Assembly: GCA_032358165.1 (NCBI GenBank)
Contig: JAALGY010000033.1
Location: forward strand, 620,001-684,000
From: Diplosphaera chodatii
Taxonomy: Eukaryota; Chlorophyta; Trebouxiophyceae; Prasiolales; Stichococcaceae
Length of the DNA: 64,000 nt
Direction: 5' to 3'
Part shown: piece by piece, positions 45,014-56,300 of the stretch
Layout: each line of letters begins with the position of its first letter
Position numbering within the stretch: position 1 is the first letter of the stretch
Made by a program: the position numbers and the translations under genes
The notes under the pieces: generated by a model
The model's database searches: none
What the model saw: only the letters and a program-made list of their open reading frames with translations
Told to the model about the DNA's origin: nothing

Positions 45014-48000
45014 GCTGCTGTGCCGGCATCACCTCTGGAGGCACTGCCATCTGGTTCGGCTGGCAGCTGATGCTGCCTTCTGTGTGCCGCTGTTTCAAGA
45101 GCCTCGACGTGTCAAACGGCAACCGAGTGAAGCCAGCGCTGCCAGAGCCATACAGCCGCTGCAGCGCAGCCCGGTGCTGAGCAGCGCACGCGCCGTTCTG
45201 TTGCCGCCAGAAGGCCGGGTCCAGCTCCAGGTGTTGCGGTGCGCCGCCCGACACACCCTGGCCATGCGCTGCGCTGCCACAGGATTGCGCACGGTGGCAT
45301 AGTGTGCCAGGCTGGAGCCGCGACTGTGGGATTGTGCTGTCACTGTCATCTGAGCCCCGCAGGCTGCACGTCTCTGCGTCGACCGCATCGTTCCCCCCGA
45401 GTGCCACGTCCGCAGCTGGCTGTGGTCCGGCCTCCCTCAGGATGCCGGCCGCCAGCCCGAAGGCTGCAACTGCGGGGTGCTCTGCTGCGTGCGCGGCCAC
45501 GCCCGTCAGCAGGTCCAGCATGTGCTGCGCGGCCGTGGTGCTGCCGGTGCCGTACTGCTGCTCCACGTAGACCCGCACGAACTCGTGCCTGCAGAAAGAC
45601 GCAGTGCCTTCTGGACTGACTGCACACATGCGCCAGGCCCAACAAGGCAATCTCAAAAGGACGGTGCAGCCTGTTGCGCAGCTATGTGCAGGGACGTGGT
45701 GAAGCTCACAGTGGCAGGGGCTGCTTGCACGCTGTGCGCGCCGCAGCATCGGCAACCGCCTTGGCAGCGTTCATGTCCTGCACCGTGCGAGCTGTTGCCC
45801 TAGACGGCGGCGCTCCCCGCAGCACGATGCCCGCTGCTGCTGCGACATGCCCATCTGCTGCCTTGCCGTCGCTGCTGCCCTCGGCCCCATGCACATGGCT
45901 GCCGCTGCTGCTGTGGCCGCTGGCTGTGCTGCCAGCGTGGTCCGCTGCCGCCAAGGCCCGCAGGCTGACATCGGGCACAGCCCTGCCCGTCATCACGGCA
46001 TGCACCTCCCGCCGGACATGGTCGCGGCCCCAGGGGCCAGCGGCCAGCGACCACATCTCGCAGTGCGCGGTCTGCACGGGCCGGGACCGCCGCCGCCGCC
46101 CCAGCGGCATGCTGCCATGGACGGCGGCGGCCCTGGCCAGTGCCGTTTGGGCGCCCTCAGCTGCGGCGGCCGGGCTCGTGGAGTTGGCAGGACCTGCTGC
46201 AGGGGGGCTGCCGGCAGACATGCTGTGCGCGGCGTCCTGCTGGTGGGAGGACAGCAGGCTGGACACCGTGAGGTGCAGCTCTGCGAGGGCGCCACGGGCG
46301 TCCTCCAGCAGCACAGACAGGCTGGCGGCAAACTTCTGGTGGAATGCGGTGGCCCCCGTCTGCCGCCGCAGCTCATCCTGCGCAAAGACCAGAGCAACCG
46401 GTTCCTGAGCCACGTGTTGGGTTCTAATTGGCGCAGGACGCGATGTCTGCAAAGTGGGGTTAAGGGCTTGCACCCTGTTGTTCTGGAAGATGCAGGAGCA
46501 ACAGCGCTTGCGGACCTGAACTGTGCGCAGCTCGCTGCAGATGGCTTCGAGGGCAGCACCCGAATCCTGTGCCGCCCGATCCCGTGCGGCTGCATCCCCC
46601 TCCGCACGCCGCCTTGCAACCTGCTCCGCCAGCATATCTGCTTCCAGCTGCCGCGTCGTGCTGCTGAGCGTGCTGATGACCTCGGTCGTCTGCTTAGTAG
46701 ACAAACGCAACACTCTCAAGCATGGTTCGTAGTCAGGACTGCACGTTGACACTGCCGACCGAGTGTGACCTGTCGAGGTGGACCATACCATCTGGACATA
46801 CGCCTCTTGCTCGGCTGCAGCCCGCTGAGCGTCGACCTGAGCTGTGGCTGTGCAGTCGTGCTGCGCTTGCAGGTCGTCCTGAGCCGCCTGCAAAGCCGCC
46901 TGCAGGCTGCCGTGCTCTGTCTGGAGTACCTCTGCATGTGCCGCTGCCATCGCTGCTGCTTGCTGCAATTGTGTCACCTGCAGGGCAACTACTCACGTCA
47001 ATCTCATGCATGGGATGCTGCATAAAGGCATGGAACAGGTGCAGGCATGCAGGAGGCATGGACACATGAACGAGGTCGGCACCTGACAGCGGGCAGCTGC
47101 TGCTTGTGATGAGGCAATAGCCAGCTGCTCCTGGAGTGCAGCTCTCTCACTAGCTGCCTTTGCAGCCTGCTCTGCAGCTTGGTCTGCCTGCTTCTTCTGT
47201 GCCTGGATCTGCATTGGCGCAATACATCCAACTCACGGGATGCTGATCACCTGCTGAGGAGTGTTCACGCCAGCCCGCGGCGTAATGCAAGCCTCACCTG
47301 CGAGTGAGCTGCCTCCAGGTCGGCTGTCAGCTGCGCGTTCCTCTGGTCTGTGGCAGCAGCCGCCTCGGTGAGACGCTGGGTGCGGGCAGTGGCGCCAGCC
47401 AGCCCCTCTTTCAGAGCCAGATGCCTTTCCTGCACGAACAAGCAGGCAGCGCGAGTGTGCACAGCTGACATGAATCACCACGCAACAAAGTGCCTACATG
47501 GAGGGGGAAAGCCCAGCTGCACATTCACCATCAGCAGTCAGCAACCAGCGCGACCAATGTCTGTCACCTCGATGTCCTGCAGGGGCTGAAGACGGGCAGC
47601 TGCTGCCTGGAGCTGCTGCCGGAGCGCCTGCGCCGCCTGCCGCTCGGCGTGCACCGCCTGCTCGGCGGCCGCGGCCAGCCGCTGCGCCCCCGCCGCCTCT
47701 GCCTGGTGCCTGCTGGACTCCGCCGCCTGCTCGCCGAGCTGCCTGCGCAGCCAGAGACGCCAAATGACATTAGCCTGCTGCCTCTTACAACACACTTTCC
47801 TGGTGGCACCGCACATATGACCGACCGCAAGCTGCAGGCCCGTGCAAGTGCTGCCTCTCACCTGCGCAATGCTTTCGCCGTGTCACCGGTGGCAGCAAGC
47901 GACGCCTCTGCTCTCGCCAGGCATCGCTCCGTGTCACCCTTGGAGGCCGACGCCGCTGCGGACTCTCGCCGGGCCTCGTCCCTCTCCACCGCTGTCTCAA

Positions 48001-49548
48001 TCAGCAAGCCGTTCGCGCTGTCCAGCTGCGCTGCCAGGGCATTCAGCTGCTCCTGCTGAGCCTGCAGCCACGGGTGCAAGCACCAATGATCCAGTAATAT
48101 TGTTGCGCTGCACTGATTGGCAGTCTTCACATACCAGTTAGTTTGTCATGCCATCTACCAGCTACACTGTGCCAAACACACTTTCGGCCGACCTGCAGGT
48201 CGTCCTCGAGCTGCTCAGCAAGGTGCTTGTGTTGCTGCGCGGCATCTTCTGCTGCAACTGCCCTTTCCTGAATACAGGACCAGAAGGCATGTCGAACAGT
48301 ATGGCTGCCGACCAGTCCTGGCGGCACCTGCATGAGCCCGACGCCGGTGACCAATGACCCTCCCTGACGTCTGCAGCGCACCTCAGCATCAGCTATCTGC
48401 TGATGCACACCCTCCAGGGCCGCCGCCACTGCATCCGCCACTTGGCGTGCTGCGACACCTTTTGCGCCTGCCAACTGCTCAGTCAGCTGTGCTATCCTGC
48501 TCGTGAGCTCGTCTTCTCGGAGCTGGGCGGCTGCTGCCGCGCTGGCAGCCTCCCTGCCGGCCAGCTCAAGTTCTGAAAGCCGCGTCGTCTGCAAGGACAG
48601 TTGCAGCTCCAGCTGCAGTGCCTCATTCTCCTTTGCCCTGCGGGCGACCATATCCTGGGGCACTACAGTTCCACACTGAGTTGAGGCTCAACGACTTCGT
48701 GAGGCATGCCCTTCACTAAAGTTCCTGCACCCCTCTCACATCAGGAACGCTTAAGCACACTTCCAGACCCGGTGTCACGCGCAAGCATGGCGCTTGACAC
48801 CTGAGAGCGGTGCGCTGGTCCTGGCAATCTGACTCGCGCTGCTGCAGGGCCGAATGCGCGGCCGCTAGCCGGGCCTCCACCGACGCTGCTGCCCTCCGCT
48901 CATCCTCTGCAGCGCTGGCAGCCGCAGCAAGGGCGTGGTTCCTGGTATTGACCACCACCCGCAGCTGCTGCACCTCTGCTTGCGCCTGAGAGGCACAGCT
49001 GGATGCTCAACATTGTTTTGCGGTGAGACCGCCTGGGTCATTCAGTGTTGGGCAGCGCCGTATCAAATGGTCCTTGCTGCACGTGCACGACGAGCACGCA
49101 CACCTGGCGCAGCACGGCAGCATCAGCTGCAGCAGTGGCGATGCTGCGGGTATGCCTTTCTTCGAGCTGCCGCTGCAGGGTTTCGACCTTGACCTATGAG
49201 GTCAGCCATATCAGGATGCGCACCTGTTTTTGCATGCCAAGACGAGTGAGCATCTGATGCAGAAGATCGTTGAGGAAGCCCTCAACCCATCATGCACCTG
49301 GAGGAGGTCACGCTCGCCGATGGTGACGCACAGGTCCTGATCGATGGCGGCATGTGTGGCGATCTGCATGCGCATCGACCGGACCTTGCTCTGAAGCGCC
49401 TCATTCTCCTCGCGCAGCACTGCACATGATGAACAGCATCACATGTGGTTTCGAATGACTCCGATTCTGCAAACATGTATGTTCATTCCTTGTCATCGAG
49501 CCCGCAGTCATGCTGGCCAAAGATGCCCGCACCTGTGGCGTCATCCAT
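42966..49548 (-). CDS. Long coiled-coil protein with a helical C-terminal domain
   Basis: Start proposed at 49548: MDDAT, spliced exactly in frame (ACA-G / TG) to VLREENEALQSKVRSMRMQI. Then about eight exons of heptad-rich helix: QAEVQQLRVVVNTRNHALAA, NEALQLELQLSLQTTRLSEL, LNALAAQLDSANGLLIETAV, LTEAAAATDQRNAQLTADLE and similar (46500-49420). After that come LRRQTGATAFHQKFAASLSV and LHLTVSSLLSSHQQDAA (about 46200-46380). The segment FVRVYVEQQYGTGSTTAAQH with MLDLLTGVAAHAAEHPAVAA (about 45450-45590) resembles a helical motif found in cytoskeletal and ciliary coiled-coil proteins, by memory of pattern only. The last exons (43000-44640) are mostly Ala/Pro/Ser-rich; one encodes YGEPEGKPTAVQDVID, and the gene ends at 42966. 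A structural filament or microtubule-associated protein is inferred. One gene is the simplest reading; a split near 45600-46000 is possible. Confidence 0.6.
44662..44709. repeat. 24-bp tandem duplication in an intron
   Basis: TGCTTGATCTAGAGGAA occurs at 44662-44678 and again at 44686-44702, a period of 24 bp with few mismatches. It lies in or at the edge of an intron of the coiled-coil gene. Confidence 0.85.
44970..45020 (-). repeat. (CTG)17 array with one CTA, intronic (CAG on sense strand)
   Basis: Seventeen triplets, CTG except one CTA at about 45000-45002. On the gene's sense strand this is CAG with a TAG inside the array. The preceding exon likely ends at PPE before GTGATG, so the array is intronic; if retained it would give a short polyGln and a stop. 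Confidence 0.85.
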
Positions 49549-50227
49549 CTTGTCGGGCTGTGACAACGGCGGTCGACCTGACAATGATCATACGAGGAGC
49601 TCCAGCATCTGATTCCACACGAGATTCGCCTCCAACCTGCAGCGCGTGTCGCTCCATACGAAACGAATTACGCAGCGCGGCGCTACCCTTGTGCGGACAA
49701 CAAACGATGCAGCCAACACCCGTCTTACCAGCAGTGCCATCCCACATCTCAACCTCCATGATATACATTCAGACACCTATGCAAGACTCCATGATTCTGC
49801 AAGCTAGGCGTGCTACACATAGGATCTGAGCACTTCTCGGAGCGGCCCGCCCAACCCAATCACGCTACTCAGCACTATCAGAATTAGGTGCGGCCAGTCG
49901 CTGGCGACATGCACGCAGAATACCTAACAATCACGGCGACTGAAGTTCACATGCGATAGCGTGCAAGTAGACATCTCCTTGCCTGCTGTCAGCTGCCGCT
50001 TTGCCGCCGGTGCTATTGTTGGGCGACCAAACCCCTACGATCTGCTGACAGTGCATGGCTTGGTAGCGAGCACAGCCTGAGACAGCTTGGTCCTCCGGTA
50101 TATGCAAACATACCCACAAGAGTGACAGCCTTGCAGCCAATCCCGCTGCTGAGATCATAACGCAGCAGACGTTTCAGCAGACCTGGCACCCCGCAGCTTC
50201 TGAGCGGCACCGCTGCAGCACCGCAGC
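49549..50227. other. Shared upstream region of a divergent gene pair
   Basis: 679 bp between the coiled-coil gene (minus) and the TspO/MBR-like gene (plus). A minus-strand open stretch at 49560-49768 could be a missed 5' exon of the coiled-coil gene, but it has no recognisable features. Otherwise only promoter and 5' UTR sequence is expected. Confidence 0.4.
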
Positions 50228-51875
50228 ATGGACAGCCCCACAGGCTGGCCGCCGCTGAAGTTGCGCGCGGCCAACGCCGCGACGTACGTGCTCCTCATCA
50301 TCGTTAACGCGGCCACGCAGACGGGGCTGCTGGGGGACGACAACGCATCCATTAGTGCGCGGTTCCCCACGCTGCTGACGCCGGCGGGCTGGGCGTTCAG
50401 CATCTGGGGCATCATCTTCCTGCTGCAAGGCCTGGGCGTGGTATACCAGTTCCTGCCGCACGGCTATGGCTCGGACGGCGAGAAGGCCCGCATCATCAAC
50501 ACCATCGGTGAGGCGGCGTCAACCACGCAAGTCTCAACAACGATCTTTCTTGCACTGAACATCTTCACAGTGCAGTCTATGTGCTACTCTTGCATCATCG
50601 TGTCATCTTCAGCACGGAGCTGCATATCCATCATACTGCGGTATACACGTGCAGGCTACAGCTGGGTGGCGGGGTGGGTGTTTGAGATGCTGTGGCAGGC
50701 ATTCTTCCAGTTTCAGAGCAAAATTGGGATGTGGATCTGCCTGGCGCTCATACTGGGCGCCTTCGTCAGCTTCGGGCGCGCCCTGCTGCGCTTGTATGGG
50801 TGAGCGGCGACAGCCTGTGTGCTGTGACAGAAGCGTTGGGTGAAAGAGCATGTGGTCAGACAGGTCCACACTGGCTACTTGTATGACATTGCTGTCAGCG
50901 GCTGCGTGCGCCCTGCCACTGATGTTCACTACACCCGGTGCAGGCTGAAGCACTCGCAAGGGCCGCTGCACAGCGTGCTGCTGTTTGCCAGCTACTGGCT
51001 GCCCACTAGGTGCGCCCTGATCCGTCACAACCCTCGCATCACGTCCGCAACATGACCCCTTGCTTGTGGCTGCTGGGCATTGTAAGCAGCGTGCAGACCG
51101 CCGTTGCTGAGGCGCTGATGATGCACATGCGCAGCATCAACACCGCATGGCTGAGCGTGGCGTCCAGCGTGGCGGCTCTCGTGGTGCCTAGCGCATATGG
51201 GGCACGGGCAGGCACTGAGATAGTGGCAGTGTCCCTCGCTGCGCTGTTCACTGTTGTGGGTGAGTTGTGGCAGCTGAAGCCTCCTCCCCTTTGATGTGGT
51301 GCAGCAGTGATGTTCCCTAGGATGCAAGTTCTCCTCTGTACCATGCACCTTCATCATTCAGCAACCTTTGTGGCATTGCATGACATTAAATTCCCTAGGA
51401 TGTGTTCGAGAGCACTGTGTGAGAGGGCACCCCTATTAAGTTGCTGACGGCCTGGTCTGCTTGCAGGCATGACAGCGATGATCAGGGAGAAGGACGTGGT
51501 GTACGGCCTGACGCTGGTGTGGTCCCTGGCAGCGGTCTTTGGCGGCCAGGTGCTCCTTCACTACGGGCTGTACTTAGTGAACTGTGGCTCAGCATCACGC
51601 CCTGTGTCAGGTGCTTTGCCCTGGCGAGCTCCAACCACAAGGGGATTTGCTGTGATCATCGGCAGCCAGGTGCCATGTGAGACCGCGTCGTGCAGGACGC
51701 GGTGATGGTGCGGGTGGCGGCGCTAGTGTGCATCGTGGCGCTGCTGGCGGTGGCGCTGGCGTCGGTGCTGCGGCGCAACAGCGGGCAGCAGGCGGGCGTC
51801 GAGGGCAGCGTCACGGCCAACGAGGTCCGGCAGGCACTGATGGGGGCGGCGGCCGAGTCGCCGCGCACCAGCTGA
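50228..51875 (+). CDS. TspO/MBR-like multi-pass membrane protein
   Basis: Start at 50228: MDSPTGWPPLKLRAANAATY. Exon 1 has a first helix (YVLLIIVNAATQTGLLGDD) and the block FPTLLTPAGWAFSIWGIIFL, then LQGLGVVYQFLP. The F-x-P-x-x-F/L-TPAGW-x-FSIWG-x-IY/F pattern is that of tryptophan-rich TspO/MBR relatives found in bacteria and algae. Exon 1 ends at 50507 and joins 50655 in frame (GYSWVAGWVFEMLWQAFFQF). Later exons: MWICLALILGAFVSFGRALL, SVQTAVAEALMMHMRSINTA with WLSVASSVAALVVP, VVYGLTLVWSLAAVFGGQ, and VMVRVAALVCIVALLAVALA. The C-terminal tail is soluble and ends AAAESPRTS at 51875. About seven helices are expected, longer than classic five-helix TspO. Classic TspO binds porphyrin or sterol; whether this relative does is unknown. 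Exons near 50940-51100 are less certain. Confidence 0.6.
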
Positions 51876-53356
51876 TCCAGCATTTGGCAGACGCTGAACC
51901 ACCGGACGCTGTACCAGATGCGTCGCGCCAGCACACTGGTGTCGAGGGGCTGGGCTGCTGGTGATCAGGCGTCCATGCGCAGCATGGCTGAGTCAGTGGG
52001 TCAGCACGGATCATCTGCGGCATAAAGCCCAACACTTGTACTGATCAGAACAGTATGGATAGCTTGGTGGAATGCCGGATCCTGCGCTTTTACGGTACAT
52101 TGGATGGACCTCGGAAGGTTGGCTGTCAGCATGATCCAGAGGCGCAGCGCTCCATCCTGCAGCCTGCCAGAAGAGTGACAAGCCTTGCTCGGTTCACAGC
52201 TCCAGCACCTATGTGCGTCGCAACCGTGCAGCCGCGTGAGCTGTCGGTGGTATAATGCTAGCTGTAAGCAGGTTGCCCGTGCTCCAAATCGTATGGTGTG
52301 TACGCTCCCCTTTCTGCGGGCATCGAAGGGAGTGTGTACCGGCATGTCGTCATGGGCCGACACTGTCTTGCACCCCCGCAGACGTCACGGCTGGCCAAGC
52401 CAACGCGCCGCGATCCAATGCCCATCCCGTAGCAGCATGTAAGCCTCTGCTGCCACGCGCAGGTGGCGCACAAACTGCGGGACCGTACTTCCCCAGATGG
52501 CAACCATCAGGATGAGAGGTTCGTTCCCCGTGCCTGAGGGTAGCTAGCACACGCGGCAGCTTCCATGTCCGGCGGACAACAGCCGTTGAGCGGTGACGCC
52601 GAAACGGTAAAAAGCAAGCGGCACGTATTCAGTATTGCACTGGTGCGTCGTCTGCCCGTGCACTTTTCCTGCATCGGTGGCGTCAGCATCGTACTACTAA
52701 TTTGCGATCGGCTGTACTGCGCAGATCATGCTGCACAGGGTTTGCGGCCTTCAAGAGCCCCGGCCTCAGCCTGCCGCCTCACAACTCTCCTCCCCTCACC
52801 ACTCCGCTCCATCGTCACAGCAGCTGTCTCCAGAACCTTCTGCTGCACAGCGGACCGCAAGCATAAGCCGCGACAGCCAGCAGCGGCTGATCGAACACAC
52901 CGGCATACACCAGCTGCAGTAGCGCACACGCGCATCGACCTCGGGCCGCAAGCGTGCACCGCCAGTCGGTGAGCAGCATTCACGCCTGTCATATACGTCT
53001 GCCAAGCTGAGGCCCGACGATGTCGCCTGCTTATTGACCTCAACCTGCCCTTCGGCTGTCCGTCCTTGATGATCACACTGGCACGTCCTGCGGGATAGAC
53101 AGCACTTGGGGTGTTGGGCGCGCATACGATATGACTGGCATTATACTTCTGAGCCACAAGCGTCAACCTCTGTATCAAGTGTGTCGCGGGTCGCATGCTG
53201 CACCTGGGCTGGTTGTGGGGCTGACGGTACAGAGTGGTATTCTACTGCCGGTCAGCGGCCGCGCACGGCACTCGCATTCTTGTTCTACTCTATTGATCGA
53301 GCCAGACATTGTGTTTAACTCCTCCGCAGGACCTTTGAGACAGTGTGAGGGGCACC
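51876..53356. other. Long intergenic region with one doubtful small gene
   Basis: 1.48 kb between the TspO-like stop and the secreted-protein start. Apart from the doubtful frame at 52565-52922 I see no exon with protein-like composition; the minus-strand frame at 52726-53196 looks random. It may hold long UTRs, a promoter or a non-coding RNA that sequence reading alone cannot show. Confidence 0.4.
52565..52922 (+). CDS. Doubtful small hypothetical protein
   Basis: An open start MSGGQQPLSGDAETVKSKRH at 52565 runs into a hydrophobic stretch (FSCIGGVSIVLLICDRL). A possible second exon in another frame (about 52740-52922) encodes a Ser/Pro/Gln-rich segment ending SISRDSQQRLIEHTGIHQLQ. I have no family match and no clear splice pair, so this is only a candidate. 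Confidence 0.25.
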
Positions 53357-56300
53357 ATGGCGCGCCGCGCGCACGCCTACGTGCTGGCAGCCCTGCTGCT
53401 GGCCGCCGGATCCGCCCACGCCCAGACCCTGCAGCACGTAAGAAACAGAAGCACCTGTAATCATCCCCTCCTGCAAGCTCCTTCCCCATTTGCGCACCTG
53501 CGCACCTGTGATCTGCCGAGCCCGCAGCATGCCGCTGCACCCTGTTGCCCCGCCACAAACCCGGTACTGCAGCGGCCGTGACGCCTGAGGTGCCGCCCTG
53601 CAGCACGATAACTACCCGGACGACGCCACGCTGGCGCCCGGCGTCAAGGCCGGCCTCAACCTGGTGCAGTCCGTGAACGGCACCGGCGCCCTCGCGGGCC
53701 GCGCACTGTCCGACTCCGGCGCCGCCGGCAGCACCTTCATCAGCCTGCTGAACAACCACGTCGATGGAGACGGCTGGTCCGACACCTTCACGTGAGTGCC
53801 CCTGTCCTTGTGAACCGCCCTGCTGCCGCACGCCCTCCCATATCTGCCGTGACTGGCCTGCGCCTGCGTGCCGATGAGCTGCCGATGCAATGCGATCCGC
53901 ACAGCATGGCTGCACCCAACCCCGCACATGGCCCTGAGCCCCGTGCGCGCGCCTCCCCCATGCAGGACGACCGACACCAACGGCGACGCCCTCTACGGCG
54001 TGACCGGCGCGGTGGGCATCGTTTCCAAGGTCACCGACACCCTGATGCAGAAGTACATGTGGCTCGCCGACACCGCCGGCCAGGTGCGGACAAGCCCTCT
54101 GCTCGCCTCGAGCCTTGTGCGATTGCCTGCTCTTGCTGCTGCTGCTGCTGCTGCTCACGATGTGAAGCATACGGCATGGCAGCGTCACTCTGTGACATTG
54201 CGGCTTGCTGTCTGCAGAGCGTCTACAAGATCGACACCACCCTGAACGGCACCGCCAGCGTTGTGGGCCAGTACGCCGCCCGGCCATCGGCTGCCGCCGG
54301 CAACCCCGTCGCCTTCGCTGTGCTGTCCAACGGCGACGCCTACGTGAGTTGCAGCTATGGAGTTTCTGTGAGGCTGTGCCGTGGTGAACGACCAAGGTCC
54401 CCTGGACGCACCTGGACACACTGAAGCGCATGCTCATGTGCTGACAACCGCCCAGCGTTCACACTCGGCTGTGCTGCGCTGTTGCAGGTCGGCAACGCCT
54501 TCACCTTCGCCCTGGACCAGATCGGCTCGCTGACCAAGATCCAGGCGGACAGCGCCACGTGCGGCGGCACCACCTCCAGCGGCCTGGGCGACGTCCTGGG
54601 CTGGACCTCCACCGTCAACGGCACCACCAACGTGAGGCTCACTGCCCCCTCCCATTGCGACTCCCACCGAACCCGCCCACACCTGCACGGGCTTGCTGCT
54701 GTGGCGCCGCCGCTCCTGGCATGTCGCAGACAAACGTTCGGTGCTGACGGCGGCTGTGCCCCCTGCGCCCCGCAGAAGCTCATCGACGGCGTGCTGACAG
54801 AGGTGACCGACCTTGTGGGCGACATCGCCGACAACCTGGACGCCTGCGTGAAGAGCTGGGTGGACCTGGGCGACGTCGACGCCGACGCCAACACCGTGTC
54901 CATCGCCGCCGTGGCCTCCGACGGCCAGGACCGCGTGTACACCCTGTCCGTCAACGAGGACGTCCGCTTCGCCGGCTACCTCAAGATCTACCGCGCCACG
55001 CCCGACGGCAGCGCCCAGGTCAGTCTGTTTCTGTGCAAGGGCTGAATGCACGATCTGGCATGCACTTCAGCGCATGCCGCCTGCAGCCTGTTGTGTTTTG
55101 AAGCCATGGGACTGTGGCTGAATGCCCCGTGTCGCTGCTGAGCCGCAGGAAATCCTGTACGACAACTACCAGGACTCCCACCAGGTCATCACCCGCAACG
55201 CCACCAACGGCAACAAGATCATCACCGCGCAGTCCGATGGCCCCGGCGCCCCCGGCGGCTCCGCCATCAGTGAGTCGCTGCGCAAGGCCGTCAACTGTGC
55301 GGAGATGTCTGAGCGAGGCAGGAGAGTTGGTGTGGCCAGTATCCATCATGGGTGGCGTGCTCCCACTCGTGAATGTCCGACGCTGACTTGCTGCTTCCCC
55401 CCCTGCAGTCATCGACAAGTGGGGCTACGGCTGGTCGGGCGGCGGCACCTACATCAAGGACTTCGGCGGTGCCACTGGCCGCGCGTACATCCTGATCCGC
55501 TTCAACACCGAGGACCAGACCATGGGCATCCAGTACTACGCCGTCTCCCATGAGACCAACGTGAGCGACGCTCCACTGCCTGAGATCCGGCCCTGACCCC
55601 TGCACTGGTCGAGGGCCAGCACCGGCTGGCATGCTCAGTACGCCTGCAGGGAAGCTGCCCTGCCGTGTGTGATGCATTGGACTCTGCTGCTGCACAGGCC
55701 CTGGCGCTGGACAACGACGGCAACCTGTGGGTGTCGGGCGCGGGCGGCATGTCGCTGCTGAGCATCAACCCCTCGATCATCGGCGCCACATTCGCCCCCG
55801 ACTCCACCGGCACGACCACCCTGCTGACGCCCGGCGCCGCCGCCATCGACCTCATCGACGCGCAGGGCGGCTCCAGCACCGCCGTGTGCCAGGACGACAA
55901 CTGCTGCGAGACCGGCAGCTACAACACCGGCATCGCCGTCGCCCGCGCCACCGGCGACGTGTACGTCACCAACGAGTGCCCCACCGGCAAGGTCCTCCAC
56001 TTCGACGCCACCGGCGCCCTGGTCTCCGGCGGCGCCATCGACATCGGCACCTTCCCCTCCGGCATCAACGTGAGCACACCTGCGGCAGCATGCCCTGCAG
56101 CCTGCTCGGCACTCGCCACATGCAGGGCACAGCCGTCATCGTGTTGTGGGCATGCACCGGGCCTCATCACACTTTGCAATGCCCCCACCGTCAGCATCGT
56201 GCTGACCTCTGCACTGTGCTTCTGCGCTCCTCAGGCTGATGCGCTGGACAACATCTGGGTGCCCATCCTTGTGACCACCGGCGTCAACGAGACCGAGGCG

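Noticed and set aside
45706..46977. 423-codon minus-strand open frame taken as one exon
   Set aside because: It reads through segments with good GT/AG sites (for example near 46430-46500), so it is several exons plus open introns of the coiled-coil gene.
52726..53196. 156-codon minus-strand open frame
   Set aside because: No start context, no family features, composition like the antisense of non-coding GC-rich DNA.
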